Assembly (NCBI GenBank): GCA_031430595.1
Contig: JANPBU010000002.1
Coordinates: forward strand, 1-64,000
From: JANNBN01 sp031430595
GTDB lineage: Bacteria; Actinomycetota; Acidimicrobiia; Acidimicrobiales; JANYDT01
Length of the DNA: 64,000 bases
Direction of reading: 5' to 3'
Shown here: positions 26,285 through 34,484 of the stretch, in pieces
Position numbering within the stretch: position 1 is the first letter of the stretch
How the letters are laid out: each line of letters opens with the position of its first letter
Made by a program: the position numbers and the translations under genes
Notes under the pieces: generated by a model
Told to the model about the DNA's origin: nothing
What the model saw: the letters and a program-made list of their open reading frames with translations, nothing else
Database searches by the model: none

Positions 26285-26287
26285 TCG

Positions 26288-26569
26288 TTATTGGCATCGG
26301 CAAGGGATGCTCGAACATCGTGGGCATCCGTTGGCGTAGCGCTCGATTGCTTCGTCCATCGTGATGCCAAGTTGGCTGGCCAGCGAGGCTACCCAAGCAA
26401 TCACGTCACCGAGTTCGTGAACCTGTTCAGCCCGGGTTCCTTTTCGGGCTGCCTTCGCCAACTCGCCAACTTCCTCAGCCAACCACGCAACTGTTGCCGG
26501 TAAGCCCCTGGCCCGATCACGAGCCCCGAAGGTGTCGTTGATGAGTTGTTGAAAGGCAGCGAATTCCAC
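26288..26569 (-). CDS. MazG-like nucleotide pyrophosphohydrolase with Cys-rich tail
   Basis: This 93-residue single-domain MazG-like protein shows LAEEVGELAKAARKGT and LGDVIAWVASLASQLGI, which carry the ExxE and (E)xxD metal-binding residues of the all-alpha NTP pyrophosphatase fold. It probably hydrolyses non-canonical or excess (d)NTPs to monophosphates. The C-terminus CPRCSSIPCRC could bind a metal; similar tails occur in short MazG-like proteins. The start is GTG at 26569. The gene is convergent with asd, with only three bases between the stops. Confidence 0.87.
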   Translation of the reverse strand: MEFAAFQQLINDTFGARDRARGLPATVAWLAEEVGELAKAARKGTRAEQVHELGDVIAWVASLASQLGITMDEAIERYANGCPRCSSIPCRCQ

Positions 26570-26723
26570 CGGCTCAGATTACGTGGCGCGACTTGGCGGA
26601 CCTCACAGAACGCAATTGTGCTTTTGCGTCAGCCAAACCTGACGTCAGGTAACAATTTAGGTTTTCGCATTGCCGCCTCCGGCTCGGGTCGCAATAGTTG
26701 GTCGCGCAACGTAGAGTCAGAAA

Positions 26724-27014
26724 ATGATCAGAGTCTCCGTTACCTATCCGTCTGCTGAAGGTTCAACTTTCGACCACGACTATTACCAAGCCACCCACGT
26801 GCCGTTGTGTTTGTCGTCTTGGCCGACAGCAAAGTCAGCCTCGATCGAGAAGGGAATCAACGGGCCGAGTACTGCGGCGGTTCATTTCACGTTCGATTCA
26901 ATGGAAGATTTCCAGGCATCCATGGGTAGCCCTGAAACCGCAGCGGTCATGGCCGACGTGGCCAACTACACGAATATCACCCCGGTCATGCAGATCTCAG
27001 AGATCATCAGCTAA
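26724..27014 (+). CDS. EthD family protein
   Basis: This 96-residue protein belongs to the dimeric ferredoxin-like alpha+beta barrel EthD group, with IRVSVTYPSAEGSTFDHDYY, ATHVPL, a central VHFTFDSMEDFQASM and a closing YTNITPVMQISEII strand. The early Tyr-His pair (YYQATHVPL) is the typical EthD motif. Such proteins are linked to ether, polyketide and other oxidations, but the molecular role is often unknown. It stands alone and no strong ribosome site is seen before ATG 26724. Confidence 0.88.
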   Translation: MIRVSVTYPSAEGSTFDHDYYQATHVPLCLSSWPTAKSASIEKGINGPSTAAVHFTFDSMEDFQASMGSPETAAVMADVANYTNITPVMQISEIIS

Positions 27015-27015
27015 A

Positions 27016-27047
27016 CGACACTTACTGTCACCGACACTTACTGTCAC
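27016..27047. repeat. Two-copy 16-bp tandem duplication after the EthD gene
   Basis: CGACACTTACTGTCAC occurs twice in direct succession (27016-27031 and 27032-27047), starting one base after the EthD stop codon. The copies are identical. No hairpin potential beyond a short GACA/TGTC pairing is obvious. Confidence 0.9.
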
Positions 27048-27103
27048 CCTAACTCGGGCCCCCTGAATATTGCCGGCCGGTTAAGGGGATTGGGGCCGAA
27101 CTG

Positions 27104-27391
27104 ATGCGCTACACCTTTGTTCGATGGATCCATTCGACTCCTACCGAACCAGTGTTACTCCTATCCGAGATTGACGACGACGGTTTCGAGTTCAGGAAGG
27201 TCGACATCTATTCTGATGGGCGGATCGCTCTCGCAACGCGAACCTCATCGGACGGCGCCACTTTTCTGAGCTACGAAAAGTATCCAGAGCTCACCGAAAT
27301 CAATTCGTCCGCCGAGTTCGATGCCATATCTGGGTCGGCTGACGTCTTCGAGTGGTTCTGGCGCCTAGCTGTTGCTGGCACCACTCTGTGA
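27104..27391 (+). CDS. DUF6881-like small protein
   Basis: This 95-residue protein has the pattern of DUF6881: a YTFVRWIHSTPTEPVLLLSE start, then EFRKVDIYSDGRIALATR, a YPELTEINSS segment and a C-terminal FEWFWRLA helix. Such proteins are small, cytoplasmic and of unknown role. The ATG at 27104 is a good start. It is the last intact gene before a stretch of decayed sequence. Confidence 0.68.
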   Translation: MRYTFVRWIHSTPTEPVLLLSEIDDDGFEFRKVDIYSDGRIALATRTSSDGATFLSYEKYPELTEINSSAEFDAISGSADVFEWFWRLAVAGTTL

Positions 27392-27395
27392 GCTA

Positions 27396-27601
27396 TTGGC
27401 GTTTGGCTTCAACGTCGCATTCCAAATGGTCAGACAGCTCCTCGAATCGGGGGACCTAAACCAAACTGAAGAAGCGCAATCCGTTAATTGGATTTGTTTC
27501 TTGAGGGGTTGACTAATTGGGATGTATCGCATCTCGACGATCCCGAGTGGCAACGAGTTCGACAGTCGGCTCGAACGTTGATGGAACTCACAATCAAATA
27601 A
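27396..27601 (+). pseudogene. Possible frameshifted small gene, family unknown
   Basis: Translated from TTG 27396, one frame reads like protein (FNVAFQMVRQLLESGDLNQT) until a stop. A second plus frame takes over near 27490 (LFLEGLTNWDVSHLDDPEW, then RVRQSARTLMELTIK) and ends at TAA 27599-27601. The two pieces are amphipathic and acidic in a protein-like way, so a single frameshift in one small gene is the simplest reading. No family is recognised and coincidence cannot be excluded. Confidence 0.35.
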
Positions 27602-27662
27602 TCCGGAGACGGGACTACTTGGCAATCCTCCAACTAAACCTAGGCACCTCTCCGTGTAAGCG

Positions 27663-27690
27663 TGTTGCGTCTTGTTCCCAAGACGCAACA
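27663..27690 (-). terminator. 12-bp hairpin after the dnaB relic
   Basis: TGTTGCGTCTTG (27663-27674) pairs perfectly with 27679-27690 around a 4-base loop. It begins four bases past the stop of the dnaB remnant on the minus strand, the usual place for a terminator. There is no clear T-run after it, so an intrinsic terminator is only possible. Confidence 0.5.
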
Positions 27691-27694
27691 ACGG

Positions 27695-28366
27695 TTAGCG
27701 GCGTGAGAATGATTCGAAGCGGGTTTGTTCGCCGATGAAATGAAGTTTGAGATGCGCAAGGGCTCCTGAACGGTGTTTTGGCAATGTTTAGTTCCGCAAT
27801 ATTTTTGTCGGTTGTTTCGGGGTTGTACACCTCGTCACGATACAAAAACGCGACGACGTCAGCTGCTTGCTCAATTTCGCCGGCCTCCCGAAGATCCGAA
27901 AGTAATAGGCGCTTATCAACCCGCTATTCCAAGTTCCGTGACAGCTGCGACAACGCCACAACCGGAACGTCCAACTCTCTCGCCAACGTTTTCAGTCCTC
28001 GCACCGCTTCGGCAACCTCAACCTGACGTGATTCCGCCTTACTTCTCCCATCCGTAAGTTGCAGGTAATCAACGACAATGACACCCAGATCCCCGAGACG
28101 GTGCTTCACCCGACGCGCTTCAGACCTGATCCCACTAATCGACTGCACGCCGGCATCATTGATGAGTAACGGTTTCCCCGACAGCTGAGACATCGCAGCC
28201 GTCGCACGACCCCAATCATTTTCAGACAATTGGCCGGTCCGCAAATTCCTCAACGGAACAACTCAATCCCATCTAGTAGTTCCGACTTCGACGACAGCAT
28301 CGCACTAATCAGCTACTCCTCCGCCTCAAGGTTTTGCGGTAGTAAAGCATTTGTTTGTCGTGTCAT
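27695..28366 (-). pseudogene. dnaB: Replicative helicase DnaB remnant with internal deletion
   Basis: On the minus strand an ATG at 28366 opens a DnaB-like N-terminus with PQNLEAEE, interrupted by TAG at 28313-28315, then LISAMLSSKSELLDGIELF. Near 28255 the sequence jumps to the C-terminal ATPase domain (LRTGQLSENDWGRATAAMSQ, Walker B LGVIVVDYLQLTDG, LARELDVPVVALSQLSRN). The rest of the N-domain, the linker and Walker A are missing. A second TAG lies at 27924-27926. The DLREAGEIEQAADVVAFLYR region continues in frame, and an extra A in the run at 27776-27779 shifts the frame before the natural end (LKLHFIGEQTRFES). Four independent lesions make this a clear pseudogene; a working dnaB must exist elsewhere. 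Confidence 0.9.
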
Positions 28367-28455
28367 TAGGCAAATGCTTTCATTGCGAGCCCGACAAGAT
28401 CACGGCGCTCACCAACATCGCCTGTAAAAAGGATCGACCCCGGCGGAAAGAGAAG

Positions 28456-28479
28456 CGGCCCGCCGGTTAAGGCGGGCCG
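28456..28479 (-). terminator. Intrinsic terminator after tRNA-Pro
   Basis: Read on the minus strand, CGGCCCGCC pairs with GGCGGGCCG over a 6-base loop and is followed by the pyrimidine-rich tail CTTCTCTTTCC. It lies about 20 bases past the 3' end of the tRNA. Confidence 0.8.
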
Positions 28480-28497
28480 AGCTAACGACCAATACAG

Positions 28498-28571
28498 TCG
28501 GGATGGCGGGATTTGAACCCGCGGCCTCCACGTCCCGAACGTGGCGCGCTGCCAAGCTGCGCTACATCCCG
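28498..28571 (-). tRNA. tRNA-Pro (CGG)
   Basis: The 74-base cloverleaf has acceptor arms CGGGATG/CATCCCG with discriminator A, an anticodon stem CCACG/CGTGG with loop TTCGGGA (anticodon CGG), and a T arm GCGGG-TTCAAAT-CCCGC. CCA is not encoded. A terminator follows, and it lies downstream of the receiver/ArsA gene group on the same strand. Confidence 0.96.
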
Positions 28572-28616
28572 GTAGCGAGGAAATGTTAGCGCCAAAACGG
28601 CGGAACCCGGGAGGGT

Positions 28617-29060
28617 TTATCGGGCCGTCGAATCGGCGGTCGGGCGGTAATTGGTTGACGCATCGCCAACTTGCGGACGATCGATGTATCCATCCCCAGC
28701 CATCACCGCTCGCATTGCCTTCCGGAGGCGGATTGGGTCGAGTGGCTTAATCAACCACCCGTCGGCTTTGCATTGCTGGGCCATAAACGTGTCGGCGTTT
28801 CGATCAAGAAGCAACAACACCGGAACCGCTGGCAGCCGCCCGCCCGACTCTTCAAGGTGAAGGTCATAGGTAACCGCAATCGCCCCCATGTCAGAGATCT
28901 GCATATCCAGGATGACAAGGTCAGGGGTTTCGGTCTCTACCGCTGCCCGAACCGAACGGCCATTGTTGAGGCTTCGCACGACCGTATCGCCGCCCGGAAG
29001 GCAAGCTCGAACATCTTCATGGACCCAGGCTGCGTCACTACAAATCAAAACGGTAGGCAT
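28617..29060 (-). CDS. Receiver-domain protein (CheY-like)
   Basis: This 147-residue protein consists of one response-regulator receiver domain. LVILDMQ carries the phospho-acceptor aspartate, VLLLLDRNAD the T/S-equivalent strand, and WLIKPLD the conserved lysine-proline. The early acidic pair is weak (ICSDAAWVHED). It lacks an output domain, so it acts through partner proteins. The C-terminal 20 residues are polar and probably disordered. It starts 12 bases after the stop of the second ArsA-like gene, in the same operon; no histidine kinase is nearby. Confidence 0.85.
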   Translation of the reverse strand: MPTVLICSDAAWVHEDVRACLPGGDTVVRSLNNGRSVRAAVETETPDLVILDMQISDMGAIAVTYDLHLEESGGRLPAVPVLLLLDRNADTFMAQQCKADGWLIKPLDPIRLRKAMRAVMAGDGYIDRPQVGDASTNYRPTADSTAR

Positions 29061-29072
29061 CGTGTTGAGAGG

Positions 29073-30191
29073 TTAGCTTGCACCGACACGTAGGAGCTGC
29101 CGGCCAAGTGCCTTCAGCGCTTCGAGGTCGTGCACATCATCGGCCCGTTGCTCAAGCACCACATGGGGAACATTCTCAACAGATAGGAAAAACTCGGAAA
29201 TGGTCTCTCGTTCCGAGGCAACTGCGCTGCGGTGATCGTTCACCAATTTCATCAGGGCGGCTTGCTTCGCACCAACGGGCTTTACTGTGGGAAGGGGCCT
29301 AGCTGTGGGAAGGGGCTCAAACTCGGGTTCAGCTCGGTTGATAATTAACCCTCGCACGGCGATTCCGGCGTTGGCTATTTGTTCGGCGAAACCAACGGCG
29401 GCCCGAATTGGTTCCGGTTGCGGTGAACTCACGAGCAGCCACGCTGTGTCGCTAGCCGTAAGTACCTCAAGTGTTTCGGTGGCCCGGGTTCTGAACCCCT
29501 CTTCCATTCCATCAAAGGCCCGAAAGAACTCAATGGCGTCGGTAACCACCTCACCGCCGATGACTTTCGTCAGGGGTCGAAGCACGGTTTGAGCCGCACC
29601 GGAGACGACCCGCAACGCCCCCCGACCCGGCGCAACGAGCAACTTGAACACGGTGTTGTCGAGCAGCCTCACCAAGCGGCGCGGGGCGGTCACGAAATCG
29701 AGTGCGTGTTGGGTAGGTGGGGTATCGACCACGACTAAATCGAATCGACCGGAAGTGACGAGATCATGCACCTTTTCCATCGCCATATATTCCTGTGTGC
29801 CAGACAGTGACGACGAGATGTTCCGGTAAAAGGTGTTCGCCAAAATGTCGTCGGCCTGCTGCGCGTTCTTTGCTTCACGTCGCACTACGGCATCAAAGGT
29901 GGCTTTGGTGTCGAGCATGCACGCCCAAAGTTCGCCTGTCGTTGGCGCTGCTGGACCCCCAAGGTCGATTGGGCTGAGCTCAATTGGGGCAGGCTCATTT
30001 GTTAGCTCGGTGATGCCGAGAGCGTCGGCAAGTCGTTTGGCCGGATCGATGGTGACAACAACACATCGGCGACCTTTGAGCGCAGCGGCAATCCCGATCG
30101 AGGCGGCGACGGTAGTTTTTCCGACACCGCCAGCCCCACAGGTCACAATGACCCGGCTGTTAACGATTAGGTCGGGAATGAGATCGTTCAT
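29073..30191 (-). CDS. ArsA/GET3-like ATPase, second of a tandem pair
   Basis: This roughly 372-residue P-loop ATPase of the ArsA/GET3 group has an N-terminal CGAGGVGKTTVAASIGIAAA that lacks the signature first lysine of the deviant Walker A (GAGG instead of GKGG). It also has VVTIDPAKRLADALG (switch), and DLVVVDTPPTQHALDF. The later part includes a short PLPTARPLPTVKP repeat. It is the partner of the gene just upstream; in Mycobacterium the equivalent pair Rv3679/Rv3680 forms a complex next to whiB4. The start used is ATG 30191, eight bases after the partner stop; TTG 30203 is possible. Arsenic transport is unlikely without ArsB nearby. Confidence 0.88.
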   Translation of the reverse strand: MNDLIPDLIVNSRVIVTCGAGGVGKTTVAASIGIAAALKGRRCVVVTIDPAKRLADALGITELTNEPAPIELSPIDLGGPAAPTTGELWACMLDTKATFDAVVRREAKNAQQADDILANTFYRNISSSLSGTQEYMAMEKVHDLVTSGRFDLVVVDTPPTQHALDFVTAPRRLVRLLDNTVFKLLVAPGRGALRVVSGAAQTVLRPLTKVIGGEVVTDAIEFFRAFDGMEEGFRTRATETLEVLTASDTAWLLVSSPQPEPIRAAVGFAEQIANAGIAVRGLIINRAEPEFEPLPTARPLPTVKPVGAKQAALMKLVNDHRSAVASERETISEFFLSVENVPHVVLEQRADDVHDLEALKALGRQLLRVGAS

Positions 30192-30199
30192 GATGCGTT

Positions 30200-31126
30200 T
30201 CAAGCTGTTAGCTGCTCAACCATGACATCGACAAGGCGGCCCATTGACGCGCTTCGGTTGTCATCGTCGAGTTGAACCCGCGGGAAGACAAACCGGGGAA
30301 GGGGCAACTCGGCAGCTAGGCGGTCTAGTTCGACTTGCTGAGATTGCTCACGGCGCGCTCGATACTCAATGAGTGCACGGGTAGGACCGGTCAGGCTGGA
30401 CTCACCAGAGCCACCGGTTAGTCCGGTCAGGCCGGTGGCTAGGGGATCGAGTACGGCATTCACGATGACCCCGACGAGGGCAATCCCCACCCGATCTTCG
30501 AGCGCAAACGCAGTTTCAATCAGTTCATTTACCGGGGTTACCTCGGGCAGCGTTACCAGCAGGCATTGGCTCATGGTCGAATCGCTCAGCATGTTGGCTA
30601 CCTCTGCGGCCTGTTGATGAATGGCACCAACACTGACCGAATCGATAAGCCCGCGAGCACTGTGCAAAAACGTCACGGCATGCCCTGAAGCGGGCCCGTC
30701 AAGAACAATAAGGTCGTAGTGGCCTTCGTTAACTAACGCCTTGATGCGTCCAAGTACCAAAATGTCTCGTATGCCCGGAGCCGCAGTTGCGATGACGTCA
30801 AGCGCCCCAGTTTTAACGAGACGATCGGCCAACCGGCCAAGTTTTTTGTCACGTAACCACTCGACGAGGGCTTGGTCAGGGGTGATTTGTCGAGCGTCAA
30901 CCGTCGCAGCGACTGTGATGGTCTCGTATCCCAGTGTTGACGGGGTGTTTGCGTCAGGAAAGTGCGCCCCGAGTAGTTCGAGGGCTTGCTGGCCACCATC
31001 GATCGTTACGAGTAATACCCTCATTCCGAGGCGCGATGCAGCGGCTGTCGTGACAGCCGACACCGTAGTTTTGCCAACTCCGCCTTTGCCAGCGACGATG
31101 ATGAGCTTTGATTTTTGTAACCACAT
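30200..31126 (-). CDS. ArsA/GET3-like ATPase, first of a tandem pair
   Basis: This 308-residue ATPase has the full deviant Walker A motif VAGKGGVGKTTVSAVTTAAA, the LLVTIDGGQQALELLG switch region and LIVLDGPASGHAVTFL. It matches the smaller member of the actinobacterial ArsA-like pair. Such pairs are thought to act as cytoplasmic heteromers with GET3-like or metabolic roles. It is the first gene of the operon arsA-like 1, arsA-like 2, receiver, and is divergent from the NfeD gene with a 33-base gap. The start is ATG 31126. Confidence 0.9.
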   Translation of the reverse strand: MWLQKSKLIIVAGKGGVGKTTVSAVTTAAASRLGMRVLLVTIDGGQQALELLGAHFPDANTPSTLGYETITVAATVDARQITPDQALVEWLRDKKLGRLADRLVKTGALDVIATAAPGIRDILVLGRIKALVNEGHYDLIVLDGPASGHAVTFLHSARGLIDSVSVGAIHQQAAEVANMLSDSTMSQCLLVTLPEVTPVNELIETAFALEDRVGIALVGVIVNAVLDPLATGLTGLTGGSGESSLTGPTRALIEYRARREQSQQVELDRLAAELPLPRFVFPRVQLDDDNRSASMGRLVDVMVEQLTA

Positions 31127-31159
31127 CTCTTCTGAACCACCCCAATGAAGGCTCCTATC

Positions 31160-32524
31160 ATGGCCCTGCGCCGAAGACTACTCATGCTTATCGTCGTCGC
31201 CCTTGGGGCGCTTGCTGGCTTTGTGCCGGCCGGATTAAGCGCAACCGCGACGACGACAGCGACGGCACCGGTCACACCTGTGACGACGCCAAGCACACCA
31301 GCTACTCGGCCTGGCACCTCACAGCCTTCGGTCGTCAAGTCAAACGACCGTCCTGACGGCCCATTTGTTGACATCATTGAGGTAACCGGGTGGGTTGATC
31401 CCGTCAATGCGCGGTTCATTCGAAACTCACTCGCTAAGGCCAAGCGTGACGGGGCCCAGGCCTTAGTTGTTCAGCTCGATTCACCTGGATCGTTGCTCAA
31501 CGGCGATCAACAGCAACGACTTGAATCAGCGATTGCGTCCCCTGGCCGTGTTCCTCTGTTGGTGTGGGTGGGGCCAAATGGGGCTCGGGCTCGGCGTGGC
31601 GCGTTAAGCCTCGTAACTTCCGCCGACGTTGTCGCTGTCGCTGGTGAGACGAATCTGGGGCCTTCGTTGCTCGCGAAAGATCCTCAGTTCAGTGACGGGG
31701 AAATCAGTGGGAAAGAGGCGCTCAAACGTGGGATAGCCCAGTTTGATGCCCCGATTCTTGGTGAGTTCATCGGCCAACTCGATGGGCGTACTATTCGCGG
31801 AACGCTGCTTGAAACAGCGGCGCAGGAATCTGCGACGAATAAAAAAGGACGATCAGAAATTCCGCTTGGAACCGTTCGTTTTCAGCAGCTTGGCTTGCTT
31901 GATCAGTTGTTGCATACCGCAACGAATCCGGGCCTTGTATTTCTCTTCTTTGCTCTCGGCCTTGCCCTAATGGTGTTCGAGTTTTACACCGGTGGCGTTG
32001 GTTTGGCTGCCGGAATTGGATTGGCGTGTTTTGTGCTCGGTGTTTACGGGCTTGGCATTTTGCCGACGTCGCCTGTTGGTGTTGGTCTTATCTTGTTGGC
32101 GTTCCTTGGGTTTGCGATTGACGTGCAGTCTGGTCAGCCGCGTTTCTGGACCGGGCTTGGCTCGATCAGTTTGGTCGTAGGTTCACTTCTTTTGTTCAAC
32201 GACGGTGTTCGGGTGCCGCTGTGGTGGGTTGGGATTGTGGCTGCGATGGTCATTACGTTCATGGTTGGCGGCATGCCGACGATGATACGTACCCGTTTTG
32301 CTACGCCCACGATTGGCCGTGAATCGATGATTGGTGAAGTTGGTACCGCAAAAACGGCCATCTCGCCCGATGGTGTGGTTGAAGTTCGTGGGGCACCGTG
32401 GAAAGCCCGCACGAATCGTGCCACCCCGCTTGCGCTGGGAGAGGCGATTCGGGTGGCTTCGATTGATGGGTTGGTACTGGAAGTGGAACCGCTGGAAGGT
32501 GCCGCCAAGCAGCACCGCGGCTAA
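31160..32524 (+). CDS. NfeD-family membrane protein with degenerate ClpP-like protease domain
   Basis: This is a roughly 454-residue NfeD1b-type protein. It has a signal peptide (LLMLIVVALGALAGFVPAGL), a Thr/Pro linker, a ClpP-class domain (DIIEVTGWVDPVNARFIRNS, ALVVQLDSPGSLL), several transmembrane helices and a C-terminal NfeD OB-fold (IGEVGTAKTAISPDGVVEV). In active members the catalytic serine sits in a GARAASAG context; here it reads GARARRGALS, so the serine seems replaced by arginine. It may act as a scaffold for membrane-quality control rather than a protease. ATG 31160 with AAGG upstream is preferred to ATG 31145. Confidence 0.85.
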   Translation: MALRRRLLMLIVVALGALAGFVPAGLSATATTTATAPVTPVTTPSTPATRPGTSQPSVVKSNDRPDGPFVDIIEVTGWVDPVNARFIRNSLAKAKRDGAQALVVQLDSPGSLLNGDQQQRLESAIASPGRVPLLVWVGPNGARARRGALSLVTSADVVAVAGETNLGPSLLAKDPQFSDGEISGKEALKRGIAQFDAPILGEFIGQLDGRTIRGTLLETAAQESATNKKGRSEIPLGTVRFQQLGLLDQLLHTATNPGLVFLFFALGLALMVFEFYTGGVGLAAGIGLACFVLGVYGLGILPTSPVGVGLILLAFLGFAIDVQSGQPRFWTGLGSISLVVGSLLLFNDGVRVPLWWVGIVAAMVITFMVGGMPTMIRTRFATPTIGRESMIGEVGTAKTAISPDGVVEVRGAPWKARTNRATPLALGEAIRVASIDGLVLEVEPLEGAAKQHRG

Positions 32525-32558
32525 CCAGCACTGCGCCCAAATCGGAGCCCACCGGGGT

Positions 32559-33224
32559 TTAGCGCAGGGTGTCAGTAACCAGCGACAAAACTTTGTTGTG
32601 AACGGTACCTGGGTCGAGACCATCAACTTCGATCCGCTGTACTTCTGGAAAGAGATCAGCAGCTCGACGGTATAATCGTCTGCTGTCATACAATAAGCGT
32701 GCAGAAGATTCGTACACGTCGGGTTGTGCCCCAGCACCGGTAGCCCGGTCGCGTGCACGGCTCATCGAGGTCTCAACCGATACGTCTAACACGATGTTGA
32801 TAGTGGGCCGTGGTAGATGAAATCGTCCGTATTCCAGATCAAGTACCCAATCAAACAGATCGTTCTGTGCCGTCTCGGACCCGGAGCGAGCCCCTTGATA
32901 CACCGCGTTCGAGAGCGTCCAGCGATTGAGCAAAATAACGTCAGCCTGACGAGCGCCTTCCGACATTGTGTTGACAGCATCCCATCGATCGGCGGCAAAC
33001 CAGAGCGCCATCGAAGACGGATCAAGCGTGACGGCCGAGACGTCGTCGTGACCGGCGAGCAGTTCCTTGATGCGCTGTCCAAAAAAGAGGCTGTACCGAG
33101 GAAACGACCACGTATCAACCCGAAGCCCCTGGATGGCCAGTGCTGCGGCAAGTAGCGAAGCTTGCGTACTTTTTCCGGAGGCGTCAAGGCCCTCGATAGC
33201 CACGAAGCGACACGCTCGTGTCAC
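32559..33224 (-). CDS. tmk: Thymidylate kinase
   Basis: This 221-residue dTMP kinase is essential for dTTP synthesis. The P-loop is EGLDASGKSTQASLL near the N-terminus. The FPRYSLFFGQRIKELL segment, LWFAADRWDA and the LLNRWTLSNAVYQGAR region (the DR-type motif appears as NRW) follow. A YESSARLLYDSRRLY lid/LID-helix area completes the fold. The GTG start overlaps the stop of the membrane protein gene upstream by four bases (GTGA), suggesting coupled translation. It is somewhat divergent from standard Tmk but complete. Confidence 0.88.
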   Translation of the reverse strand: MTRACRFVAIEGLDASGKSTQASLLAAALAIQGLRVDTWSFPRYSLFFGQRIKELLAGHDDVSAVTLDPSSMALWFAADRWDAVNTMSEGARQADVILLNRWTLSNAVYQGARSGSETAQNDLFDWVLDLEYGRFHLPRPTINIVLDVSVETSMSRARDRATGAGAQPDVYESSARLLYDSRRLYRRAADLFPEVQRIEVDGLDPGTVHNKVLSLVTDTLR

Positions 33225-34339
33225 TGCGCAACAGCCAGACCCTGTGCGGCTAGTTGAAGGTCAAGACCTTCACGACGAACCCGCAGGTCGAGGTACTGCA
33301 CCACCAGAATGGCGGTTACGAGTGGGGTAACGACGGCTGAGGCAGTTGTTGATCCGATGAAACTGCCAAACGTGCCGAAGTTCTTTCCGAGTAAACCAAG
33401 AAGCCCGGCAAAGGCCGCGGAAACAGCCTGCGAAAGCATTACGGGGATAAAGAGATTGAACATGACGATGCCAAAGATTGGCCAAAAGCGTCCGGTGGTG
33501 AGTTGCCATGATCGCGAGATGGCCTTTATCGGCCCGGCCCGTTCGACGACGCAGGCGGGTGCGGCTACAGCCAGCCTTGTCATGAAGAAGAAAATTCCGA
33601 CGCAGAGAGCGAAGCATCCGAGAATCCCCGCAAACGCGGAGATGATTGCAACACCGATCAGAGGAAACACTCGTTTCAAGCCGACAATCAAACACTGACG
33701 AATAGGTGTATCTCGTGACAACAGGCGATCAGTGAAGTACGCAGTCAAGGTGCCCTGTAGAAGCGTGGGAAGAAGCAGGCCGAGGATGAGCGTGACGACC
33801 CCGCCACCAAGCAACGCATTTCGGTCGTTGGGGTCTTGCAGAAAAGTGTCAGGCGATTCTGATGACCTCGCGACGGTCACAGCCAAAAACGTGAGCACAG
33901 CCTGAACCGGAAGGGCAAGTAGCAACGAATACGGAATGACCTGTTTGAGGGTTCGCCACCACAGCCGAAATCCGCTGTCGAGAATTTCCCCAATGTCGAG
34001 TGGCCTCAAACCCCCGGGTGGTGGAATGCCCGGTCCGGCTTGATACCCACCTTGATACCCGTATCCCGGCTGTTGATACGGTGGCTGTTGGTACGGAGGC
34101 TGCTGATAGGGCGGCTGGGGGGCTCCTAAGGGGGCCTGCGGGTACCCCTCTTTCGGATACCCGGGCTGGGCCCAAACCGGTGCCTCGGGCGTAACGGGAG
34201 GCGGAGGAGGTGGCGGGAGCGTCGGCTCGCCGGCATTCGGCTCGGAAGTGGATGGCTGGGACCACTGCGGCTGAGACCAACCGCTATTTGGTTCAGGCGT
34301 CGGATCTTGATCGGGCGGTGGCGGCATCTGGTCGCTCAT
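33221..34339 (-). CDS. Polytopic membrane protein with Pro/Gln/Tyr-rich N-terminus
   Basis: This roughly 372-residue protein has its first 140 residues of low complexity, with PYQQPPYQQ-type repeats and poly-proline. Then come LRPLDIGEILDSGFRLWWRT and five to six transmembrane helices, resembling glycerophosphoryl-diester-phosphodiesterase-type membrane domains of actinobacteria, without any catalytic domain. A conserved-looking VERAGPIKAISRSWQLTTGR loop lies between helices. ATG 34339 (MSDQMPPPP) is chosen over far upstream codons. It is co-transcribed with tmk. The proline-rich tail may bind cytoplasmic partners; the function is unknown. Confidence 0.78.
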   Translation of the reverse strand: MSDQMPPPPDQDPTPEPNSGWSQPQWSQPSTSEPNAGEPTLPPPPPPPVTPEAPVWAQPGYPKEGYPQAPLGAPQPPYQQPPYQQPPYQQPGYGYQGGYQAGPGIPPPGGLRPLDIGEILDSGFRLWWRTLKQVIPYSLLLALPVQAVLTFLAVTVARSSESPDTFLQDPNDRNALLGGGVVTLILGLLLPTLLQGTLTAYFTDRLLSRDTPIRQCLIVGLKRVFPLIGVAIISAFAGILGCFALCVGIFFFMTRLAVAAPACVVERAGPIKAISRSWQLTTGRFWPIFGIVMFNLFIPVMLSQAVSAAFAGLLGLLGKNFGTFGSFIGSTTASAVVTPLVTAILVVQYLDLRVRREGLDLQLAAQGLAVAQ

Positions 34340-34484
34340 AGACGAACGGTACCGGAATATGCGAGTTGCATCTGGCACCTGGCAACTTGTCAGGAATAAC
34401 GTGTGACGAATATCACTTTGCCCCTTGTCTTTATCGTCATCTTTGATTACCTTCTTCATCAAGGTTCCACCCGGGGGGGTAAAC

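Noticed and set aside
29280..29320. 18-base near-repeat inside the second ArsA-like gene as another tandem duplication of the intergenic kind
   Set aside because: It is in frame and encodes a short PLPTxxPLPT linker; it may share the mechanism but cannot be separated from coding constraints.
29073..31126. Arsenic resistance operon
   Set aside because: Two ArsA-like ATPases are present but no arsR, arsB, arsC or arsD is nearby, and the pair matches the general actinobacterial tandem type.
33849..34280. Repetitive region in the Pro/Gln/Tyr-rich N-terminus as a possible CRISPR or REP element
   Set aside because: The 15-base repeats are in phase with the reading frame and encode PYQQP-type peptides; they are coding low-complexity sequence.
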